Below, in pieces: positions 10,911-22,950 of a stretch of 64,000 bases of DNA; positions within the stretch are counted from its first letter, which is position 1; each line of letters begins with the position of its first letter. Below the pieces are notes generated by a model that was given only the letters and a program-made list of their open reading frames with translations, was not told the origin of the DNA and did no database searches. Origin of the DNA: Cordilura impudica (Eukaryota; Arthropoda; Insecta; Diptera; Scathophagidae); contig OY821518.1 in the NCBI GenBank assembly GCA_963682025.1, positions 11,491,600-11,555,599 of the forward strand, in the 5' to 3' direction. The translations under genes were made by a program, and so were the position numbers.

Positions 10911-12231
10911 TTGTGGGTCTTCTTATTTTATTTTAAAAACAATATAGACAGTTTTTATACATAAAATAATTTTATAACAAAATTGGTTAAAAGTTGTTTA
11001 TATATATTCGCGAGTAATAATCAGATAATTACACCAAAGATATATCACAATGGATTATTTTGATCCCAGGAGCACTGAAAGGTTAAATAAATAAAAATTA
11101 GCCGAACTACTTTTCTTAAATTCTAAATAGTGGTTTCATCGAGTTTAATAGAAAAACTCGTTTTCGGTAATTTTTATTTAAAAATATCTTAAAATCCAAA
11201 TAACTTGGCAAATAACGGGTCAACGTTCTCGGATTTATCCCAAATTTTAGGAACAGAAGTTCTACAGATTTGATTATTATATTTGAAGCATCGCATCTAA
11301 AAATTCAACAACACTTACAAAATATTTGAATTTTTTGAATAAATTGTCTTTTATTAGCTTAGGGTCACATGTGACCCCAATTCCAAAGGGTTTAATGGGG
11401 TAATGTTGCTTTTTTTCCGAAACCCCAGGCTATTAAGATAAAATATAATATTCAAAAGTAGAAAAGTGATGAGTTTTTGATACAAAGTATTTAGGAAGAG
11501 TGCACATACAGAATATTTTACTAAAATCCCATTTTTCTCGAAATCCGCAAAAATAAAATCCTTGCCAAAAAAATTCTTGCATAGGGATTTACCTAAAAAT
11601 TTATACAGTTAATCTCTAATATACGTTTAAGAAAACCTTAAAGAGCTAGGTAATTTATTTAAAATTTTGTTAAAGAAAATTTTTCAAAACTTGAAAAAGG
11701 AGTTTTCAAAATTTGATCAAAAAAAATTTCCATTTTCGGTCTCAATGCAATAGGTTAACAAGGCGGTAATAAAACAATACTTCATATCTGAATACTTAAA
11801 GGTATAGAAACTTGAACGAAATGTTGGCTTTAATTAATTTCTTAAAGTCGAAAAAAATGCCATAAAATTTCATGATCTAGTTTTTTTTTTGCCACAAAAG
11901 TGGTCTGGAGCATTTGCTATTTCTTGGCGAGTTTTTATTCGATTTTAAAGTTTTATAGCTTTTTGCAAAGGTAATTTAATACTGATCCCGAATTATGTTA
12001 CAATTTGTCGGAAAAATTAAACTATAGAACGAAGTTTTCGTAAAATCTGAAAGAAAGTCATATTATCCCCATATAAAACACACTTGAAATTTTCAATCGC
12101 GTTGAGCCACCTCTAAATGTTTTCTGATTGGCCCAAAACTTTGTATTTCTCTTTTTTTTTTTGCTATTCGCATATTTCTAGTCGCATCGACCGAGAGTTT
12201 GAACACTTTCTTTTTATTAAGGGCCACCCTA
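10911..12231 (-). repeat. foldback right arm
   Basis: Uninterrupted arm, inverse of the left arm. A diverged relative of its outer two thirds occurs alone at 29205-29975. Its intact sequence gives the empty-site reference for the hAT insertion in the left arm. Confidence 0.85.
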
Positions 12232-12429
12232 ATGTACATATGGATGCTTCACTTGCCAAATCGATTAACTCCACTTTCTGATTTATGAAAATTTTAATGT
12301 CAAAACTCTTAGTTGATGGCTAACTGCCTATTTTTACAAAAAAAATTTAAGTTAATGGTGTTACGAGGGCACTCCCAGAAGAACCCGATCTGACAACAGA
12401 ACAAATTTGGGAAAAAAATTTTTTTATTT

Positions 12430-12530
12430 CTCAACATAATCTGCCGTTATGAATATGAAAATTTCGTATCGGTAGGCAACAAATTTATAACAATACCACT
12501 CAAATTTAGTTTATGTTTACCTATATACAT
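12430..12530 (-). repeat. diverged mini-me-like fragment
   Basis: Shares GGYAATMCACAAATTTATAA and TTTAGTTTATG blocks with 54600-54690 and 56430-56480. Only the 5' part of that subfamily is present. 12531-12825 holds nothing recognised except a GGAAATTTAAGGG...ACGCCC motif echoed loosely near 13390-13420. Confidence 0.5.
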
Positions 12531-12825
12531 ATATAAAAGAGTTCGACCCAGAAGCTTAAATTTTGACTGTAGGTTTCTCTCTCGGCGTACAAGTCCACTA
12601 AGAAGGGGTTTTTAAAAATTCGTACACTAGGGGGTAAAAGCGGACAAAAAGGGAAAAACTGGTAACAAATGAGTCTAGTAATATGAAATTTGGTGCGTAG
12701 ACTTCGTTCGAGAAACAAGCATGGGCTCAGGATTAATTTTTCTGAAATTCGGAAATTTAAGGGAAAAACGCCCAAAAAGGGTAAATATTGTTCCTCTCTG
12801 CATCTTCTTATTATATTAATGTATA

Positions 12826-13192
12826 CTAGCAGATTCCAGCGCTAAAAATTCGAGTGCAATTTCTAGGCAGCTTTATTTTTTAACTTAGCCAATTCACAAA
12901 CCAACACTTTTATGGTTTATTATTATTGTGAATGAAGATAACGAACTCATTGACAAACACATTAACAAATTTAATGGAACACACATGGCATATGTATAAT
13001 TTTATGTATGTGCTGGTAACAACTTTAAATGCAATTTACTCAAAATAAAGGAAAAAATTTAAAAATCTAAAAATCTGCAAAACGACTAAAAAGAAATACC
13101 TTTCAAATAATAAACGTTTGGTCAAAAGCGGGATAAAACGATAGAACAACACATCGGTCACAGGAAATCGCCTAGGCTATTAATGTTATAGA
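12826..13192 (+). repeat. CTAGCAG-family interspersed repeat
   Basis: Starts CTAGCAGATTCCAGCGCT and ends CGCCTAGGCTATTAATGTTA. About 367 bp, no coding capacity. It shares the internal AACTTTAAATGCAATTTACT and CTTTCAAATAATA blocks with all other copies. Confidence 0.8.
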
Positions 13193-13492
13193 TATATATG
13201 AACTTTGGTATACACACTTCACCGAATGCATGGGCATCTGTCCAGAATGAATTTATGGCTAATTCTAACATCTAGGGAGGCGGAACGGCCAAAAAGTGGA
13301 AAAATTCTACATTTGGTATATTCTAGACAAACGAATATAAAATATAGTTTGTGGATAGAAACATCAAGTGAGACGAAATCTTTTGGAAATTCGGATGTTA
13401 AAACGGGGTAAAAACGGCCCCTTCGGGCCTTAATGGGAAAACTGATACTTTTCAACTAGTAAATTCATTTGAAAGTACATTTTCTTAAGAAA

Positions 13493-13796
13493 GCAAGTAA
13501 GAAATTTATAGTCGGTACAGACCGATACTCTATACCATGCGTTTAGAGAATTGGTCTTCAGTAAAACTAATTGGGTTTAGAAGAAAAGCATAAACCAAAT
13601 CTACGTCGAAAATTGAACCGATTTGGTAGTCACTTAATTTTAGTAACAACATATACAAACCGATTTTGAGGAAATTTTTAATCTTATAGCAAGTTAAGTC
13701 GATATCATAGGGGTCATTTGAATAGAGAGTAGGTCTAAACATGTGCCCATTTTCACCAATTTCAATGGCGTTTGTCCTATGGCTTGATAAATAAAA
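13493..13796 (+). repeat. mini-me/DINE-1-like repeat, 5' part
   Basis: Begins CAAGTAAGAAATTTATAGTC with a decayed palindrome (GTCGGTACAGACCGA) and stops after TTTCAATGGCGTTTGTCCTATGG, so the GACGG run and 3' hairpin are missing. Confidence 0.7.
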
Positions 13797-14004
13797 TAAT
13801 ATTATTTTTATCTTTATAATTTTAATAATTTTCGAACCTATTATGAATAAAAAAGTGGTATTTAAATAGAGTAGATGGAAATTCATTTTAAACTTTTACA
13901 AAATTCTAAATTTGCCAATTTTGCATTTTAATAATTTCGCGCTTAGTAATAAAATTATGTAAGAGTGTTAAATTCGGCTGGGCCGAATCTTTGATACCCT
14001 CCAC

Positions 14005-14258
14005 ATTTTTCATTTTCAATTTTCATTTTTTTTTTTATCATTTTCCATTTTTCTCATTTTTCATTTTCCATTTTTAATTTTTCATTTTCCGTTTTCCATT
14101 TTTCATTTTCCATTTTTCATTTTTATATTTTCATTTTTCATTTTCCATTATTCATTTTCCACATTCCACTTTCCATTTTTCATATTTCACTTTTAATTTT
14201 TAATTTTTCATTTTCCATTTGCCATTTTTGATATTAAATTTTTCATTTTCCATTTTTC

Positions 14259-14311
<53 letters not shown>

Positions 14312-14811
14312 TCCATTTTTCACTTTCCATTTTTAATGTTTCGTTTTTCGTTTTCCATTTTTCATTTTTCATTTTTTATTTTTATTTTTCATTTTTTATT
14401 TTCCATATTCCATTTGCCATTTTTTAATTTTTCATTTTCCATTTTTCATTTTTCATTTTTCTTTTTTCATTTTTCATTTTCTATTTTCAATTTTTCATTT
14501 TTCATTTTTCATTTTTCATTTTTCATTTTTAATTTTTAATTTTTAATTTTTAATTTTTAATTTTTAATTTATAATTTTTAATTTTTAATTTTTACTTTTT
14601 CATTTTTCATTCTTCATTTTCCATTTTTCAATTTTGTATTTTTCATTTTTCATGTTCCATTTTCCATTTCTCATTTTCAATTTTTAATTTTTAATTTTTC
14701 ATTTTCCATTTTCCACTTTTCATTTTCCATTTTTCAATTTCATTTTTCATTTTCCATTTCTCATTTTCCATTTTCCCTTTTCCATTTTCGATTTTCAATT
14801 TTCAATTTTTC

Positions 14812-14843
<32 letters not shown>

Positions 14844-15204
14844 TCCATTTTTAATTTTTCAATTTTCAATTTTCAATTTTCAATTTTCTATTTTGATTTT
14901 TCATTTTCCATTTTTAATTTTTCATTTTCCGTTTTTCATTTTTTATTTTCCATTTTTCATTTTCCATATTCCATTTTTTCATTTTCCATTTGTCATTTTT
15001 AATTTTCCATTTTGGATTTTTCTTTTTTTCATTTTTCATTTTTCATTTTCTATTTTCCACTTTCCACTTTTCATTTTCCATTTTTCATTTTCATTTTCCA
15101 TTTCTCTTTTCGCATTTTCCATTTTCAATTTTTCATTTTTCATTTTTCATTTTCCATTTTTAATTTTTCAAACTTCAATTTTCATGTTTCAATTTTCAAT
15201 TTTC

Positions 15205-15236
<32 letters not shown>

Positions 15237-15285
15237 TTCATTTTACATTTTCCATTTTTTATTTTTATTAAGTTTTAATTTTTAA
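14005..15285 (+). repeat. pyrimidine-rich CATTTTT/CATTTTCC array
   Basis: About 1.28 kb of variants of CATTTTTCATTTTCCATTTT with almost no purine other than A on this strand. Long Phe/Ile/His/Ser-rich open frames here only reflect the array and are not genes. It sits directly after the 5' GATACCCTCCAC of the host element. Confidence 0.9.
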
Positions 15286-15355
15286 TATTTAAATTTAATG
15301 ATAAAAAAATATGTGGTAAAACTTGCTTAGGCCAATGTGACACGTGCAGTATTAA

Positions 15356-15886
15356 CCAGAGTTCAGAAAAAAACACACACTGAATAAAAAATTCGTACAT
15401 ATATGTAAACGAACATAACTTAAACCAACACACACATATTTTTATTTTCATACCAATAATAATAAACAGGTTCGAGTTCAGTTATATTTTAAGTCGTGTT
15501 TAAAATATAACTGAACTCGAACCTGTTTATTGTACATGTTCTGTTTTTTCTCACTACACGAGCCACAACACGACTTAAAATATAGCTGAACTCGAACCTG
15601 TTTATTGTACATGTTCTGTGTTTTTTTTTTCAGTACACGTACCAGAACATGAACTTCAAATAAAGCAACACTCAAAAATGTGTGCTTTATGTGTGATTGA
15701 AACAAAAAGTATGTGATACAAAAATGTTCGTGTAATAACGAAATATTAAAACGAACACAGTCATGGTTGTGTTGGGCACCGTAGAAAATTTAGAAATGCA
15801 CATAATTGATATGAAAATAAAGATATGTGTTGGCTGCTTTTGAATAGAACATTATGTGTTTCATGTGTGTATTTTCTGAACCTTGG
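15356..15886. mobile_element. 531 bp MITE with internal hairpin
   Basis: Ends are CCAGAGTTCAGAAAA and the inverse of CCAAGGTTCAGAAAA, flanked by direct repeats TATTAA at 15350-15355 and 15887-15892. Non-coding. It contains a perfect 31 bp inverted repeat and a further direct copy of one arm. Confidence 0.75.
15461..15531. repeat. perfect 31 bp hairpin
   Basis: Arms 15461-15491 and 15501-15531 are exact complements around a 9 bp loop (AGTCGTGTT). The right arm plus GTACATGTTCTG recurs almost unchanged at about 15577-15620, so one arm exists in two direct copies. Confidence 0.9.
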
Positions 15887-16278
15887 TATTAACACACACA
15901 CAACTGCAATGACCTTCAACAACAAGAAGACTTACTACATATATTTACAACATATCTTAAGAAAAACAACAAGAGTTTTTTCAAAGTTTCATTCATAGCT
16001 CGTGAACACTTTGACCGATTTTGACGATTTTAAATAGCAACTCCTTTGGGATGTTAATAAAAGATTTTATACAAAAACGAACGGTCTAGTTTAGATATTG
16101 ACGGCGTGATCGTGATTTCCACAGACAGACGGACAGACGGTCATCGGTAAGTCAACTTCCCTTGTTATAAGGATCAAGAAAATATATATTTTTGGGGTCT
16201 CAGGAATTTATTTCGATGCGTTACAAACGGAATGACAAACCTATATATACCCTCTGCCACTGAGGTGTGGAGGGTATA

Positions 16279-17084
16279 AAAATAGATAAACGAAAAAAAA
16301 TTTTTTTAGAGATGCAAAAACAGTAGAAACTTTTAAACTTCTTTACCAGAGTTGATTAAAATAATAAAAATAGAAGAACGGTTGAAAGAAACTATAAAAA
16401 AATCCCTAGCCGTTGTTTAAATATGGAATCTGACATTTTCTTTCAATTATTATAAAATAACGGCAAGAATAAAGTTTTATGACGAGTTGAAAATCAGAAT
16501 AATAGATGATTTCAGTGATGGTCGTAAGCAAAAGAATATTTGTGAAAAATATTTTATGAATAAATCCATAGAATCGTCTGACTAGCATTAACTGTGAACT
16601 GGAATTAGAATACTGTTGGCGAATAGCGTTGACGAATAAGTTGAATATTTAAGTGGCCACAATACGGCTACACGCTTCGGGGGTCTTACTAAAACAAATT
16701 AATACAATCGTTCGGTATAAGAATCATCTACCCCTCAAGACCATGTGTTATTGTATAGTAAAGGTTTCCATTGTTTTCTCAACAGCATAAAAATGAATAC
16801 TTTTAAGTTTTGTTAATTTTTTCTGAAGTCATGTTTATATTTCTTCTTTTTTAAATAAATAAAATATTCAAATGTTTAAATTAATAAAATAGTTTTTAAT
16901 TTTATGTTAAATTTTTTTTTTTTGACCGTCCAAGTCGTCAAAGATATATTTGGTTAAAAGTTTCCATCGTATTGTCACTCACACGATATTTCTTATTGTT
17001 TTTAAATATTATTATGGCTTAAATAATTGATATAATTATTACGCGAACAACGTAGAGGGTATACTGCTAGTTTGATATATTCAA
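16279..17084. other. unannotated non-coding stretch
   Basis: No gene or repeat recognised. A short reverse open frame at 16406-16588 has no family resemblance. Confidence 0.4.
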
Positions 17085-17170
17085 CTAATTGAACCTAAGA
17101 CTCTTTCCCTAAACTCATGTATATGGTATCGTATAGTCGGTCTAGACTGGCCATAATTTTCTTACTTGTT
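17085..17170 (-). repeat. mini-me/DINE-1-like repeat, 5' fragment
   Basis: Reverse fragment with GTATCGTATAGTCGGTCTAG and TTTTCTTACTTGTT, equal to the first ~85 bp of the family. Confidence 0.75.
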
Positions 17171-18048
17171 ATAAATTATTTCTTTTCTACATTTTGCCAT
17201 TTTATATGAATTCTTGAGTATTTTCATTCTCATGTCTTATTTCTTTCCTTTTAACAATTAAACAATGTATCGATGTGTCGATGTGATAATTATGATAATT
17301 TGTATATCAATGAACAATGAACAATGAAAGAATGTGTGTGTATTATTATCATAAGTCGTCATCATTATTGTTTTATTGTTTTTTTTTTTTTTTTATTGTG
17401 CAGACAAGTTGTTGTTTGGCCACTGTTTCCAGCAATATTTTTATTACTTACTTATGACAATTTAATAATAAAAATGTTCTATTAACATGGTATTTTAATA
17501 GAATTATGTTGGATAAATGTTTAATATTGTCGTTCATTAGGTATTATTAGGTTTCTTAATGAATTGTGCTTATGTATTTTATGCCCTATCAAAAAAAAAT
17601 AAATAAAAAAAAACATTAAGTGTATACATTTGTAGTGAGTTTCCTGGTAAAATTAATATTATAATTTTGTTTTATTTATTTCGGCTTCTTTTGTTTTTTT
17701 TTTAACTCAGTGTGGGAAATATTTTGGAAGTTAGTGAGTTTTTCTCGAGTGCTTTTTCTTTTTGTTGATAATTTGTGTCTGCTTTTAATTGATTCTTTTG
17801 ATAAACAATCGTCAACTGAGCACTTGAAATGGTTCATTTTATGGCTTGGATTTGAATATTGGAAAAACTAAATTAAAACAATTGAATTGTCGATGTTGTT
17901 AAATCAGTGTTTTTCTTTGAAAGAAACTTTAATACCAATTTCTATTCTTTTTTAATTGTTTAAGTCAGTTATTGATCAAGGCTTAATATATTTTCAGAGC
18001 CCTTATAGCCCTTTATTCCTATTTTTTGCTTTACATTTTGGTATTTAA
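17171..18048. other. unannotated non-coding stretch
   Basis: AT-rich with T runs and short ATGAACA-type repeats near 17310. No gene seen. Confidence 0.4.
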
Positions 18049-18410
18049 TGCGACATTTTTTTTCTGACAAAAATGTCGCATTGTGTATTTTTTTATATAT
18101 TCTAAATTAAGAGCAATCTCATCTTATACATCAATCGAAAGGTCTCAAAGTCGAGCCCTCGTAAATGGCAAAAAATTGCAGCCATTGACTTCTTTCAGGT
18201 CATAGTGTGAGAATATTTCCTCTATGTTCCCACTTTTTGAATATTTTCACCCTATGATCAAAATTTTTTCCATTTTATGAACACAGCACTTTGAGACCTT
18301 TCGATTGATATTTAAATAAGATTGCTCTTATTTCATAATATATAAAAAAATACACTTTTCGAAAAAAGTGCAACTAAAATGCGACATGTTTTGTCAGAAA
18401 AAAAACGCCA
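18049..18410. mobile_element. TAA-flanked MITE, copy 1
   Basis: 362 bp, nearly a full palindrome: long inverted arms running from TGCGACATTTTTTTTCTGAC, with CTAAATTAAGAGCAATCT and AGGTCTCAAAG repeated in inverse further in. Flanked by TAA on both sides (18046-18048, 18411-18413). A TWA trinucleotide duplication is typical of PIF/Harbinger elements; the class is inference because no transposase is present. Confidence 0.75.
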
Positions 18411-18513
18411 TAAGATTTTCAAGTGAAAGATATTTAAAAAAAAAATAAAGTTAAAGAGTTTTCGAAGAAAAAATATGAGTTGATATAAATAATTCATAAA
18501 AAAAATAATAAAA

Positions 18514-19289
18514 CAAGTAAGAAAATTATAGTCGGTCTAGACCGACTATACGATACCCTATAGCATACGTTTAGAGACCCTATCTCTCAGGCCCAACTAA
18601 CTGGATATAGAAAATAAGCATAAACCAAATTGGAGTGGGATTTTTATTAATTTTTTCCGCTGCAGATATGAAAAAGTTCATATCGGATGCTATATCTATA
18701 TAGGGACTTGGTCCAAAAATGGACCGATCCTGATCATGTTTGGTAAAGTCTCTTGTATTTTGCAAAAATATATACAAATAAAATTTGAGAAGAATCAGTG
18801 CAATATTTTTGTTTTTTAATAGATTTAAGTGCAGATCGGGAAGCAGCTCCATATGGGGTCAAAGGGATCATTTTTGGACTGCTGATTACTTGATGTAATA
18901 TATACATACAAACCCAATTTGACTAAGATTTGTATGATAATTTGGATCTTATGGCAATATATGTTGATTTCATAGGGGTCATTTGTATGTGGGCTACGTC
19001 TGAACATGGACCGATTCTCACCAATTTCAACAGCGTTCATCCCATGGCCGATGAAAGATTAAATACCAAATTTCATCAAAATATATTCATATTTGCGACC
19101 TGCAGTTTGATTAAAAGCTTTACATGGACACACAGACGGACGGACGGATGGACATCGTTAAATCGAATCAGATAGTGATTCTGATTCGATCGGTATAATT
19201 AAAGATGGGTGTAGGTCAAATATTTTTGGTTGTTACAAACAGCAGCACAAAGTCATTATACCCAAACCATATAGTGGTATAGGGTATAA
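18514..19289 (+). repeat. mini-me/DINE-1-like repeat, full length
   Basis: Complete copy from CAAGTAAGAAAATTATAGTC to TAGTGGTATAGGGTAT. It carries ACAGACGGACGGACGGATGG at 19133-19152 and a small duplication of GATTCTGATTCGAT before GGTATAATTAAAG. Open frames on both strands are incidental. Confidence 0.85.
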
Positions 19290-20130
19290 AAACGATGAAT
19301 AAATAAAATAAGAAAAACCTTTTGCTACACGATAGTATATATTTACTGAAATCAACAACAAATTTTATTGAAAAAAGTAAAAGGAAGTAAAATTTTAAGT
19401 AAAAACCACTTAAGAGAAAATCAACTTAAATTCAATAGTTGGGTAAAAAAAATAAAGTAGCTGGACAATTAGAAAATCATAAAATTGATTTGAGGCACAT
19501 TTATCCTCACTAATGGGGCATAGTTCTATATCTGCGATATAGTAAAATTATACTTAGAATTCGATACGAATTTAACGATTTAAACCCCTAGTGTAAAAAT
19601 TTTATAAAAAAAGTTAAGTAAAAAAATTTAAGGATCAACAACACATGGCACTAGCATATACAACACATACAACATACACAATGCAGTTGTGATTAATCTG
19701 TTAACATTTCACACATTACACTTCCATCTAGAGGACAATGGCAAAAACAAAGAGCTATTCACATTACAAGGCTTGTATGTATGTTATTGATCTGGCTATG
19801 TTAATTTAGAGAAAGCTAAAAATTGGAAAAACTCTACTAACTCTTGTGTATAGAAAAGTAAAAACATTCCTCATGTTTCTTTCCTTCAAATTTTGAGTTA
19901 AATAGATGATTAAGCATCAGTTGAAGTAATATGTAGGCAGAAGGATGCTGAAGATGAATGAGTAGCTTTGTTCGAAAGTAGCTACTCCACCTAGCGCTGT
20001 CTTCAGTTTTTTCTCTTACATTACAAAAATTATTATTTTTTCTTTCATTAGAAAATGTATACATGATCTCAAACCGAACAATGGATAACTAATTATTCCA
20101 ACACAGATCAACAATACATGACACAAGCAA
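19290..20130. other. non-coding stretch with one shared segment
   Basis: 19915-20006 is the inverse of 32934-33015: both contain AGTAGCTACTC next to CTAGCGCTGTCTT and a TTGAAGTAAT end. Each lies about 1.5 kb or less from a composite array repeat. The rest shows no gene. Confidence 0.45.
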
Positions 20131-20478
20131 AAAAGTCATGTGAGTCCGATCACAGGGGAGATGTGTAAACATCTTGTAACTAAAGATTTTTTATGGCACT
20201 TTTTTAAAATTAAACATAAAGCGTCATCTATGTATCACTAATAGCAATCAACTGCAGGGGCTCTGCTAATATAAAAATATTTATTATTTCAACAGGTTAA
20301 TTTTTAATTTTTCGTTTTTATGTTTTATTTTTCATTTTTCGTTTTTCATTTTCCAATTTTTCATTTTTCATTTTTTTTCAATTTTTATTTTTCATTTTTC
20401 ATTAATTACTTTCATTTTTCATTTTTCGTTTTTCATTTTTCATTTTTCATTTTTCATTTTTTATTTTTTCATTTTTAG

Positions 20479-21234
20479 ACCCTATACCACTTTGTGGTTT
20501 TGGTATAATGACTTTGTGCTGTTGTTTGCAACTACCAAAAATATTTGACCTAGACCCATCTTTTATTATACCGATCACTATCTGATTCGGTTTAACGATG
20601 TCCGTCCGTCCGTCCGTCCGTCTGTGTGTCCATGTAAAGCTTGTAATCAAACTGCAGGTCGCAAATATCAATATATTTTGATGAAATTTGGTATATAAGC
20701 TTTTATCGGCCGTGGGATGAACACTATTGAAATTAGTGAGAATCGGTCCATGTTCAGACCCAGCCCCCATACAAATTACCCCTATGAAATCGACATAAAT
20801 TGCCATAAGATCCAAATTTCATATAGATCTTACTTACATTGGGTTTTATATGCATTCATTACGTCCATTTATGAGTAGTCCAAAAATGATCCCTTTGGGC
20901 TCATATAGAGCTGCTTCCCGATCTTCACTTAAATCTATTAAAAAACAAAAATATTGCACTGATTCTTCTCAGATTTTGTTTGTATATATTTTTGCAAAAT
21001 ACAAGAGACTTTACCAAACATGATCAGGATCGGTCCATTTTTGGACCTAGTTCCCATATAGATATAGCATCCGATATGAAGTTTTTCATATCTGCAGCCA
21101 AAAAAATTAATAAAAATCAGACTCAAATTTGGTTTTTGCTTATTTTCTATGTCCAGTTAGTTGGGCCTAAGAGAAAGGGCATGGTATAGGGTATCATAAG
21201 TCGGTATAGACCGACTATAATTTTCTTACTTGTT
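20479..21234 (-). repeat. mini-me/DINE-1-like repeat inside the array
   Basis: Full reverse copy from CCCTATACCACTTTGTGG to TTTTCTTACTTGTT. It carries GTCCGTCCGTCCGTCCGTCT at 20600-20622. Array DNA abuts both ends with no obvious target duplication. Confidence 0.85.
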
Positions 21235-21821
21235 TATTATTCATTTTTAATTTCTTATTTTTCAATTTTTGATTTTTCGCTTTTCATTTTTGATTTTTGT
21301 TTTTCACTTTTTATTTTTAATTATTCATTTTTTACTTTTCATTTTTAATTTTTAATTTTTTTTTTATTTTTCATATTTTATTTTTAATTTTTTATTTTTA
21401 ATTTTTCATTTTTCATTTTTTTTTTTTATTTTTCATTTTTCATTTTTCATTTTTTATTTTTAATTTTAAATTTTTCGTTTTTCATTTTTTAATTTTTCAT
21501 TATTCGTTTTTTATTTTTTTTTTTCAATTTTTCACTTTTTTATTTTATATTTTTCATTTTTTATTTTTCATTTTTCATTTTTAATTTTTCATTTTTGATT
21601 TTTCATTTCTTATTTTCCATTTTTAATTTTTCGTTTTTCATTTTTGATTTTTGTTTTTCACATTTTATTTTTTAATTTTTATTTTTTATTTTTCATCTTT
21701 CATTTTTAATTTTTTATTTTTCATCTTTTATTTTTCATATTTTATTTTTCATTTTTTATTTTTCATATTTTATTTTTCATTTTTAAGTTTTTATTTTTCA
21801 TTTTTCATTTCATTTTTCCCC

Positions 21822-21891
21822 CAATACAATCATAAGTCACACCGATTTTAACTTACGGCTCACATGTTGCGGTGTTTTTGCGATTGTATTG
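21822..21891. repeat. hairpin in the composite repeat's 3' unit
   Basis: CAATACAATC...CACACCG (21822-21844) pairs with CGGTG...GATTGTATTG (21870-21891). The same stem is recognisable at about 45590-45665 in copy C and partly at 32100-32140 in copy B. Confidence 0.7.
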
Positions 21892-21905
21892 TGAAATAGA
21901 AATTT

Positions 21906-22399
21906 ACCCCCTGCGCGCATAGAAAAATAACAATTAAAAAATAATTTAATTAGTAATTTTTCCTTATTTATTAAATTTATTATATTTATAGAATACTTAA
22001 ACCCACTTCCATAGTCATAAATATTTTATGAATGATATGTTTTTAAATTATAATTTAAGATTTAGAAGTAACAAAAAATATATATTTTTTTAATTCTATA
22101 AACTCAATATTATAATCAATATTGGATACGGTTACCATTTTACAGTTTCCGATACTTAACCTTTAAGTTCTAATACGATTTAAATTTATAGTTAATTGCT
22201 GTTCTTTTTTGAAGCAAATGCTACAAACATAACGATCAAAACAACAACAACAACAACAATTACTGCTATCACACACAAGCAACAAAATTTAGAATAACAG
22301 CAATGACGAAGAACAACATAGAAAAATCTTATTTTTTTAAGAGTTTTTTTACATTTTGATTGAAATCTCGGGACCTATTACCCCATTTTGATTACTAAA
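21906..22399. other. non-coding stretch
   Basis: AT-rich, with a short (CAA)n run at 22231-22260. No gene recognised. Confidence 0.4.
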
Positions 22400-22580
22400 C
22401 AGTAATCTGCTCACTATTATAGACATGGAAGTGAACAGAACAGACAAACAGACGGATAGACGGGCATCACTATATAAACTCAGCTTGTTATAAGGATCAA
22501 GTATGTAAATATTTTATAGGATCCAGACTTTTGTTATTATTATATATGGCCTCTAGGCAATGGTGTGAATGGTATAATTA
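22400..22580 (+). repeat. mini-me-like tail, second family
   Basis: CAGACAAACAGACGGATAGA, then CAGCTTGTTATAAGGATCAAG, then a decayed GCAATGGTGTGAATGGTATAA. This is the 3' part of the family whose best copy ends at 16278. Confidence 0.6.
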
Positions 22581-22950
22581 AGTCAGAAAAATAAATAAAG
22601 TAAACAGATTTTAAATAAAATAAATTATTAGAAAACAAAACAAAGTAAAAAAAGTTCAAGAAAAAAATTGCCTAACGAATTTACCAAGAAAATTTTGAGT
22701 AAAATAATATAAGTAAAAAATTACGAAAAAAATTGTTTTTAACAAATTTAAATTTTTTGTATATATATTATTGAAAAAAGTTTGTAAAAAGGAATAAGTG
22801 AAAAATTGCATACAAATAAATATAATCAAATAATTATATAGTCGGTAAAAAAAAATTTTTTATCCGATTTAAAAAGAAAATTATTAAAAACAATTTTAAT
22901 GAAAAAAATTGTGGATCCCGGAAACCGGGTTTAAAAAATTAATATTCGGG

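Larger units (their letters stand above)
7949..12231. mobile_element. 4.3 kb foldback element with ~1.3 kb inverted arms
   Basis: The outer ends read TAGGGTGGCCCTTCAT and the inverse, flanked by an 8 bp direct repeat ATGTACAT at 7941-7948 and 12232-12239. The ends fit the hAT terminal rule YARNG and the 8 bp target duplication typical of hAT elements. The duplicated octamer is itself a palindrome, so the boundary is ambiguous by a few bases. Left arm 7949-10708 (with a 1.4 kb insertion), spacer about 10709-10910, right arm 10911-12231. Landmarks present in both arms in inverse order: GGTGGCTCAAC, ATTTTCGGTCTCAATGC, GGGTCACATRTGACCCC, GATCCCAGGAGCAC. No transposase of its own is visible. Confidence 0.85.
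13962..16278 (+). mobile_element. second mini-me-like family with internal array and MITE
   Basis: The 5' end has the palindromic core ATTCGGCTGGGCCGAAT followed by GATACCCTCCAC. The 3' end is CTGAGGTGTGGAGGGTATAA. ATACCCTCCAC and GTGGAGGGTAT are sub-terminal inverted repeats. Near the 3' end are CAGACAGACGGACAGACGG (16121-16140) and a TTGTTATAAGGATCAAG block. This is the same architecture as the ~780 bp family but with different sequence. The interior holds a pyrimidine array (14005-15285) and a MITE (15356-15886), which explain its 2.3 kb length. Confidence 0.7.
20131..21905 (+). repeat. composite array repeat, copy A
   Basis: Three parts: a 5' unit (GTCATGTGAGTCCGATCACA to CTGCAGGGGCTCTGCTAAT to ATTATTTCAAC), a TTTTTCATTTTT array (20300-20478 and 21235-21815), and a 3' unit (CAATACAATCATAAGTCACA to GAAATAGAAATTTACCCC). 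The array is split by a reverse mini-me repeat. The same order recurs at 31385-32190 and 42060-45715. Confidence 0.75.

Noticed and set aside
14219..15285. Long Phe/Ile/His/Ser-rich open frames
   Set aside because: They follow a pyrimidine CATTTTT array in which stops are rare; the same pseudo-proteins appear at every array (21651-21851, 45057-45537).
18580..21189. Frames of 60-120 codons in mini-me repeats that resemble each other
   Set aside because: The similarity comes from the shared non-coding repeat; frames differ between copies and end at random.
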